DNA from: CAJXNP01 sp050305935
Lineage (GTDB): Bacteria > Bacteroidota > Bacteroidia > Cytophagales > Cyclobacteriaceae
Assembly: GCA_050305935.1 (NCBI GenBank)
Contig: JBNLGG010000022.1
Location: 1-55,306 of the forward strand
DNA: 55,306 nt
Direction: 5' to 3'
Every line of letters begins with the position of its first letter. Position 1 is the stretch's first letter. A program made the translations under genes and the position numbers. This document shows positions 50,540 through 55,306 of the stretch, piece by piece. The notes under the pieces are model-generated. The model saw only the letters and a program-made list of their open reading frames with translations. It was not told the DNA's origin and did no database searches.

Positions 50540-51496
50540 ATGAATTCACTCGATCAATTAAAAGAAATGACTACCATCGTTGCCGACACCGGCGATATAG
50601 AGTCGATAAAAAAATTTCAACCGACAGATGCCACAACCAACCCTTCCCTCATATTGAAGGCGGCCCGGGACGATCGTTATTTACCGATTGTTAAAAATGC
50701 GGTACAGTATGCTGCCAGTAAATACTCGGACAAAAGGAAAATCATTGACTTTGCCCTGGATAAGGTGATCGTTGATTTTGGGGTCGAAATACTGAAAATC
50801 ATTTCAGGAAGGGTCTCAACGGAAGTGGATGCCCGACTATCCTTTGATGAAAATGCCACAATTGAGAAAGCGCGTGAGTTGATTGCCTGCTATGAAGAAC
50901 AGGGAATTTCCCGAGACAGTGTCTTGATCAAGATTGCCTCAACCTGGGAAGGAATTAAAGCAGCAGAAATACTCAAACGAGAGGGAATTCATTGTAACCT
51001 TACGCTACTTTTTTCCATACCACAGGCCATCGCATGTGCCAATGCAGGAGTCCAGCTTATTTCACCCTTTGTTGGAAGAATTTTGGATTGGCATAAAAGA
51101 GATCGTGGTGTAGACTTTATTCCACCAGCGGAAGAACCTGGTGTTCAACTCGTAACAGATATCTACAACTATTTTAAGAAATTTGATATTAGCACCGAGG
51201 TCATGGGAGCCAGCTTTCGGAATACAGGTGAGATCACAGAGCTGGCCGGATGCGACCTGTTGACCATTTCTCCGGAACTATTGGAAGAACTGGAACAAAC
51301 CGATAAAACGCTGGAGCGACGACTTGATCCTTCAACCTCAAAAAGCATGGATATTGAAAAAATCCACATGGATGAAAAAACTTTTCGATGGATGCTTAAC
51401 GAAGACGCAATGGCCACAGAAAAACTGGCGGAAGGAATAAGGAAGTTTACCGCCGATATTCTGAAACTGGAAAAAATAATCACCGAGATGATCTGA
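50540..51496 (+). CDS. tal: Transaldolase
   Basis: A 318-residue transaldolase of the TalB type, exchanging a three-carbon unit between sedoheptulose 7-phosphate and glyceraldehyde 3-phosphate. Motifs are the N-terminal ATTNPSLILKAA, ISGRVSTEVDARLSFD, and the Schiff-base Lys131 in SVLIKIASTWEGIKAAEIL, corresponding to Lys132 of E. coli TalB; LTLLFSIPQAIACANAG and PFVGRILDWHK follow. Length is normal. It is a single gene, 200 bases or more from its neighbours on the plus side, and complements rpe earlier in the window. Confidence 0.96.
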   Translation: MNSLDQLKEMTTIVADTGDIESIKKFQPTDATTNPSLILKAARDDRYLPIVKNAVQYAASKYSDKRKIIDFALDKVIVDFGVEILKIISGRVSTEVDARLSFDENATIEKARELIACYEEQGISRDSVLIKIASTWEGIKAAEILKREGIHCNLTLLFSIPQAIACANAGVQLISPFVGRILDWHKRDRGVDFIPPAEEPGVQLVTDIYNYFKKFDISTEVMGASFRNTGEITELAGCDLLTISPELLEELEQTDKTLERRLDPSTSKSMDIEKIHMDEKTFRWMLNEDAMATEKLAEGIRKFTADILKLEKIITEMI

Positions 51497-51550
51497 TTTT
51501 AATTCCCTGACAAAGCCACATGTGAGATAAGAAAGCTGGCAATTAAATGA

Positions 51551-52279
51551 TCAGACAAAATGCCTTTTACTAAACTGCCTGACTAACAATCCCAAAATTA
51601 TCAAGCTGAGCGCAAAACCAATTCCCAGTTCCAGATAATAGCCTTCTCCCCTAAGATAATGATCGATTGATTGGTAAATCCAATGAGATGGAATCCAGAA
51701 AAAGAAGGGCGCAAAACCGACGGGAATGAAAAACACAAGTAGTGGAAGGTTAATCACGGAATTGATACCTTTGTACCAGGTCATTCCCTGCATTTTATTG
51801 GCTGAATAATTCGTAATCAATAAGATAAAAATAGGACCCAAAAATGCCACGAGCAGGGAAACGAGGAGATTAAAGCCAATTGAAAATTGATAAAAGGGCT
51901 GAACTGCCAGGACAAGGAAGCTAAAAAGTGTGGAAAAAATATAGGGAAACAGCAAGCGGTAAATGATCATCCCAGATTTTGACACAGGTAGCACACCATA
52001 CATTTTATTCACACCTGTGTCCTTTTCATCGATCAAAACTATACAATAAATAAAGCCAAACATGGTAGCAGTCTGCAGTGTAGCTGCCATTAATACATAC
52101 GGCACATATTCCAAAACTACTTCATACCGGCTAACCAAATAGGGCAAAAAACCATTCACCACAGCAATAATGATCAAGGGCATCAGCAAAAAAATTCGCA
52201 GAGAAGAATCCCTGAAAACCAATCGGAAATCGCTGACAGCCGTCGTAAAAAGCTGATTTGTCAAACTAGACATAAACAA
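51551..52279 (-). CDS. ABC transporter permease, second subunit
   Basis: A 242-residue membrane protein with six hydrophobic helices, beginning MFMSSLTNQLFTTAVSDFRL; the third residue Met is an alternative start. The pattern (VFRDSSLRIFLLMPLIII; GFIYCIVLIDEKDTGVNKMYGVLPVSK) resembles the permeases of the fluoroquinolone/multidrug ABC exporters of the Rv2686c-Rv2688c type. Its start overlaps the first permease gene by 14 bases. Last gene of the operon. Substrate unknown. Confidence 0.83.
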   Translation of the reverse strand: MFMSSLTNQLFTTAVSDFRLVFRDSSLRIFLLMPLIIIAVVNGFLPYLVSRYEVVLEYVPYVLMAATLQTATMFGFIYCIVLIDEKDTGVNKMYGVLPVSKSGMIIYRLLFPYIFSTLFSFLVLAVQPFYQFSIGFNLLVSLLVAFLGPIFILLITNYSANKMQGMTWYKGINSVINLPLLVFFIPVGFAPFFFWIPSHWIYQSIDHYLRGEGYYLELGIGFALSLIILGLLVRQFSKRHFV

Positions 52280-52964
52280 TCTTTTTTAGAAACATCTTGT
52301 AAGCTACTATATAAAGTAACGGTATCCACACACTCATGGAAACATAGCCAAATATCAATTCAGAAAATATGGGCTCTTCGCGATACGAGTTAATCATTAG
52401 TGTCAGACTCCCCTGCACTGGCAGCAGCTTAAATATAAACAGATCCGTTATCTCAAAATAATTCAAAAACGGCAGACTCATCGTGAGCAAGATGGGGATG
52501 GTTCGGAGCACGAATGGCAAAAACTCTGTAGTATAGCTTACCATCCAGACCCCTACCAGCGTAAAAAACAAGCAATTCATGGTAACTCCTATAAAGAAAT
52601 GAACGAAATGAAACTGAAATCCCAATGCAAAGAAGGCCATTCCCAGCCCGCAAAGTCCACCGATCAAGGAAAGTGCTATAATCCGGCAGATCAGGAAAGT
52701 ATGTAAATTGACCGGCGTGACAAAAAGCGCTGACAACACCTCTTGATTTTTATCGAGGATCAATGACAAGCCGACGAAAAACAATCCGATGACTGCCGGA
52801 TCATTGTAGATTAACAAGGTCAATAACTTGTCGGCGTTTCCCAGGTCTTTGATCGCATAGAAGATCAAGGCATAAATGGCGGTCATCACTACGCTGATGG
52901 TGATCAGATAATTGCGTTGAAGCAAAATAAACTGCCATTTTAGCTGTGCCAGGAATAATCTCAT
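52266..52964 (-). CDS. ABC transporter permease, first subunit
   Basis: A 232-residue ABC-2-type membrane protein with six helices, starting MRLFLAQLKWQFILLQRNYLI and containing the typical SLILDKNQEVLSALFVTPVN intracellular loop before a membrane helix. Together with the second permease and the ATPase it should form an exporter. It overlaps the ATPase gene by four bases and the second permease by 14. Likely substrates are drugs or lipids, not determinable here. Confidence 0.85.
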   Translation of the reverse strand: MRLFLAQLKWQFILLQRNYLITISVVMTAIYALIFYAIKDLGNADKLLTLLIYNDPAVIGLFFVGLSLILDKNQEVLSALFVTPVNLHTFLICRIIALSLIGGLCGLGMAFFALGFQFHFVHFFIGVTMNCLFFTLVGVWMVSYTTEFLPFVLRTIPILLTMSLPFLNYFEITDLFIFKLLPVQGSLTLMINSYREEPIFSELIFGYVSMSVWIPLLYIVAYKMFLKKIVYV

Positions 52965-53812
52965 TGGTGCAAAGCTTTTCCGGTCACCTCTATAAATACT
53001 TCTTCCAGAGTAGCTTCTAAGGTATTGATCCTCTCGATTTCATGTTGTTTTAAAAATGAAATGAAATCTATGTTTTCACCCAGATGCTCCAAGGGAAATT
53101 CAGCGGCTTGTGAATTGGTGGATTTCACTTTCACTTTCCTTTCACCATACTGGTGTTTTAAAACAGCAGGCTGTTCTGTGACTTGAAGGGAGCCATCCAC
53201 AATAAACGATACGCGGTCACAGATTTCATCTGCTGTAGTCATATCATGGGTGGTGACAAATATTGTTTTTCCTGCTTGCTTAAGCTTCAATATTTCCTGC
53301 TTTAGCTTGTGGGCATTAATGGGATCAAGGCCTGCGGTGGGCTCATCAAAAAACAAAATATCTGGCTGATGCATGATTGCCCGCAAGAAATTCAAGCGCA
53401 TTTTCATCCCCTTCGAATAGCTTTCCACCCGCATGTCAATACTATCTTCTAACCCAACTATCTCAAACAGGTCGTTCAATGGTAGTAACCTCTCCTTCGG
53501 ATAATAAGAACCGAACAATTGAAGGTTTTCCCGTCCTGACAATTTTAGATAATGATTGGGCAATTCAAAGCCCACCCCTATTTGCTCAAAATACTCACTA
53601 CCCAGTTCCTTTAATGACTTGTTATTAATGAGCACTTCGCCTTCGTAATCATGTAGGATTTTATAAAGAATTTTCTGGGTCGTGCTTTTCCCTGCCCCGG
53701 AAGGGCCAAGGAAGCCAAAGATCTCGCCTTTTTTAATTTCGAAATTCAGATTGTGAAGGACCTCGGAATCGGCTCCGCGATAGGTGTATGATAAATTGTT
53801 GACAGTGATCAT
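52961..53812 (-). CDS. ABC transporter ATP-binding protein
   Basis: A 283-residue ABC ATPase: Walker A FGFLGPSGAGKSTTQKIL, Q loop GVGFELPNHYLKLSG, signature SYSKGMKMRLNFLRAI, Walker B ILFFDEPTAGLDP and switch His in VTTHDMTTAD. A C-terminal extension of about 75 residues follows. The signature SYSKGMKMRL is the type seen in drug and antibiotic exporters. First gene of the three-gene exporter operon, divergent from the NYN protein gene. Confidence 0.95.
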   Translation of the reverse strand: MITVNNLSYTYRGADSEVLHNLNFEIKKGEIFGFLGPSGAGKSTTQKILYKILHDYEGEVLINNKSLKELGSEYFEQIGVGFELPNHYLKLSGRENLQLFGSYYPKERLLPLNDLFEIVGLEDSIDMRVESYSKGMKMRLNFLRAIMHQPDILFFDEPTAGLDPINAHKLKQEILKLKQAGKTIFVTTHDMTTADEICDRVSFIVDGSLQVTEQPAVLKHQYGERKVKVKSTNSQAAEFPLEHLGENIDFISFLKQHEIERINTLEATLEEVFIEVTGKALHQ

Positions 53813-53971
53813 CAGGTATGATATGTGATTGATGGAGACATAACTCCTTTGGTTGATGAAATAAAGTTAAATCCGGATCAATTGTCAATCTAATTGTTAT
53901 AAAAGCAGTTACCAGTGAAAATCCTCCTGATCATTGAATTTCCCCTGGAAATATCCATACCTTTAATATCT

Positions 53972-54700
53972 ATGACCAATGAAACAAAACTGGCCGTCCT
54001 TATTGATGGCGATAACATTCCCTCCAGGTACATCAAAGAAATGATGGAAGAGATCACCAAATACGGTACTCCTACCATCAAGCGCATCTATGGCGACTGG
54101 ACAAAACCCCATCTGGCGCAATGGAAAAGCATCCTGCTGGAAAATGCCATCAACCCCATCCAGCAATACAGCTATACCACCGGAAAAAACGCTACCGATT
54201 CTGCTATGATTATTGATGCGATGGACATCCTCTATTCCGATAAAGTAAATGGTTTTTGTCTGGTGTCCTCTGATAGCGATTTTACCAAGCTGGCTACGCG
54301 CCTGCGGGAAACTGGAATGAAGGTGTACGGCATTGGCGAAAAGAAAACCCCGGATCCTTTCATTGTAGCTTGTGACAAATTCATCTACCTGGAAATCCTG
54401 AAGCAAGACAATGACAAAGCGTCAAACACGAACAAAAGCAAAAAGGCCAACTTGGACAGGATCAACAATAACACCATCAAATTGCTAAAAAACTCCGTTG
54501 CGGACGTTGCCGATGAAGACGGCTGGGCATTCATGGGGGACGTAGGGTCCTCCATTCTGAAAAAACAACCCAACTTCGATGCGCGTAATTTTGGCTTTGA
54601 AAAACTAACGCCACTTTTCCATTCTCTTAAAGAATTTGAAGTGGAGCAGCGCACACAACCGGGTGCCAAGTCGAAATTGATTTATGTGAGGAATCGGTAA
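53972..54700 (+). CDS. NYN-domain (LabA-like) putative RNase with C-terminal OST-HTH domain
   Basis: A 242-residue protein. The ATG at 53972 gives MTNETKLAVLIDGDNIPSRY, directly beginning the NYN/PIN-like domain; an upstream GTG start at 53915 is less convincing. Acidic metal-ligand residues are seen in LIDGDNIP, ATDSAMIIDAMDIL and LVSSDSDFTKLA. Residues about 165-242 contain a helical, basic OST-HTH/LOTUS-like domain (GWAFMGDVGSSILKKQPNFD; SKLIYVRNR). Such proteins are candidate single-strand RNases. Monocistronic, divergent from the ABC exporter. Confidence 0.88.
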   Translation: MTNETKLAVLIDGDNIPSRYIKEMMEEITKYGTPTIKRIYGDWTKPHLAQWKSILLENAINPIQQYSYTTGKNATDSAMIIDAMDILYSDKVNGFCLVSSDSDFTKLATRLRETGMKVYGIGEKKTPDPFIVACDKFIYLEILKQDNDKASNTNKSKKANLDRINNNTIKLLKNSVADVADEDGWAFMGDVGSSILKKQPNFDARNFGFEKLTPLFHSLKEFEVEQRTQPGAKSKLIYVRNR

Positions 54701-54824
54701 GTTGTTATTTGTTGATTGGTTAATAAGTTATTTAGTTGTAAAACAATAGTGAAGTTTATTTTTTTATGCTTTTCGCTAGCCCAAATTTATCCCCTACCTT
54801 TGCCACTGGTCAAAAACAAATGCG

Positions 54825-55306
54825 ATGACGTGGTTATGGCTGTCGGTGGGATCAGCGGTATTTCTTGGGATATATGACGTGATGAAGAAGCTGTCCCTCA
54901 CGGGAAATGCAGTACTTCCTACCCTGCTTTTTTCCACTGTCGCAGGAGGTATCCTGTTCCTATTCCCTTTTCTCCTTTCAATAACCGGTTTTTTCTCTGC
55001 CGGCGACCTATTCTTTGTCCCAAAAGTCAGCCTCTACGAACATGCACTCATTTTTCTGAAGACACTGATCGTCCTTTCCAGTTGGATACTGGCTTTCTTT
55101 GCGATTAAGCATTTACCCCTCACCATCGTCGCCCCCATCCGTTCCACTTCCCCGGCATGGACTTTAGCAGGCGCTATTGTGCTGTTCCATGAGCAACTTA
55201 CTCCCTGGCAATGGGTGGGCATGGCGCTTACTCTTTTTTTCTTTTATATGTTTTCTACTGCCGGGAAGCTGGAAAACATCCATTTTAAAAACAATAAATA
55301 CCTTTG
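54825..55306 (+). CDS. EamA family (DMT) transporter, cut by the window end
   Basis: The first about 160 residues of a DMT-superfamily transporter, reading MTWLWLSVGSAVFLGIYDVM from the ATG at 54825 and open to the window edge. At least four hydrophobic helices are visible, with the EamA-type block LPLTIVAPIRSTSPAWTLAG and ALTLFFFYMFSTAG. A second EamA repeat is expected beyond the window. Substrate unknown. The 124 bases before it are AT-rich with short repeats. Confidence 0.82.
   Translation, partial: MTWLWLSVGSAVFLGIYDVMKKLSLTGNAVLPTLLFSTVAGGILFLFPFLLSITGFFSAGDLFFVPKVSLYEHALIFLKTLIVLSSWILAFFAIKHLPLTIVAPIRSTSPAWTLAGAIVLFHEQLTPWQWVGMALTLFFFYMFSTAGKLENIHFKNNKYL

Noticed and set aside
1..55306. 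CRISPR arrays, tRNA or rRNA genes, prophage or intact insertion sequences
   Set aside because: No regularly spaced repeat, no cloverleaf-like sequence with CCA-type ends, no phage or transposase motif was seen on either strand. A covariance-model scan would settle small RNAs.

Overview
The window looks like chromosomal DNA of a Bacteroidota member, most likely a free-living Cytophagales-type bacterium. Pointers are two TonB-dependent receptors with N-terminal carboxypeptidase-like domains, a subtilase with a type IX secretion tail, a CRTAC1 (VCBS/ASPIC-UnbV) secreted protein, LytTR and DUF5916 remnants, a YtxH protein, and the phylum-typical MoxR/DUF58/DUF4350/DUF4129/SpoIIM/RDD block. The genus cannot be fixed from the sequence. 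I see no tRNA, rRNA, CRISPR array, prophage or intact insertion sequence.

Layout. 1-2.9 kb: a lipoprotein GH3 glycosidase with its terminator. 3.0-5.3 kb: a DUF5916 remnant, then a sensorless histidine kinase in operon with two duplicated STAS-like proteins. 5.5-7.9 kb: YtxH protein, a lipoprotein, and an ankyrin protein with an unknown partner, divergent from an OxyR with both redox cysteines and a following MscS channel (8-9.8 kb). 9.8-12.1 kb: the three-gene RimK module (aspartic zinc-protease-like, ATP-grasp ligase, M14-like deacylase). 12.3-14.6 kb: a large GAF protein followed by a short-repeat spacer. 15-16.3 kb: two membrane proteins and a strong bidirectional terminator. 16.4-22.5 kb: the MoxR block with divergent RDD gene. 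22.7-24.3 kb: a GAF-PilJ membrane sensor behind four phased TACGTA palindromes. 24.4-25.1 kb: a scar where a LytTR gene and a CPBP protease gene, head to head, have both lost their 5' parts. 25.1-26.9 kb: acetyltransferase, DHFR-like reductase, glycerol facilitator.

26.9-32.7 kb is the most unusual stretch. On the minus strand lie a membrane-anchored thioredoxin-like protein, an aldo/keto reductase, a secreted CRTAC1 protein, an asparagine-synthetase-like enzyme without the glutaminase cysteine, and a radical SAM enzyme resembling the archaeosine-synthase (COG1244) family. The last two overlap. I recognise no described pathway with this gene set.

32.7-37.1 kb: PspC protein, lipoprotein, a long QueA-type protein, DUF2071 protein and an FAD oxidoreductase. 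37.4-43.8 kb: a tightly overlapping chain mnmA, lipoprotein, T9SS subtilase, rpe, TonB receptor. 44.3-50.1 kb: methyltransferase, saccharopine-dehydrogenase-like enzyme, a second TonB receptor with a partner periplasmic protein, and a membrane protein. 50.5-55.3 kb: transaldolase, a three-gene ABC exporter, a NYN-domain protein and an EamA transporter cut by the window end.
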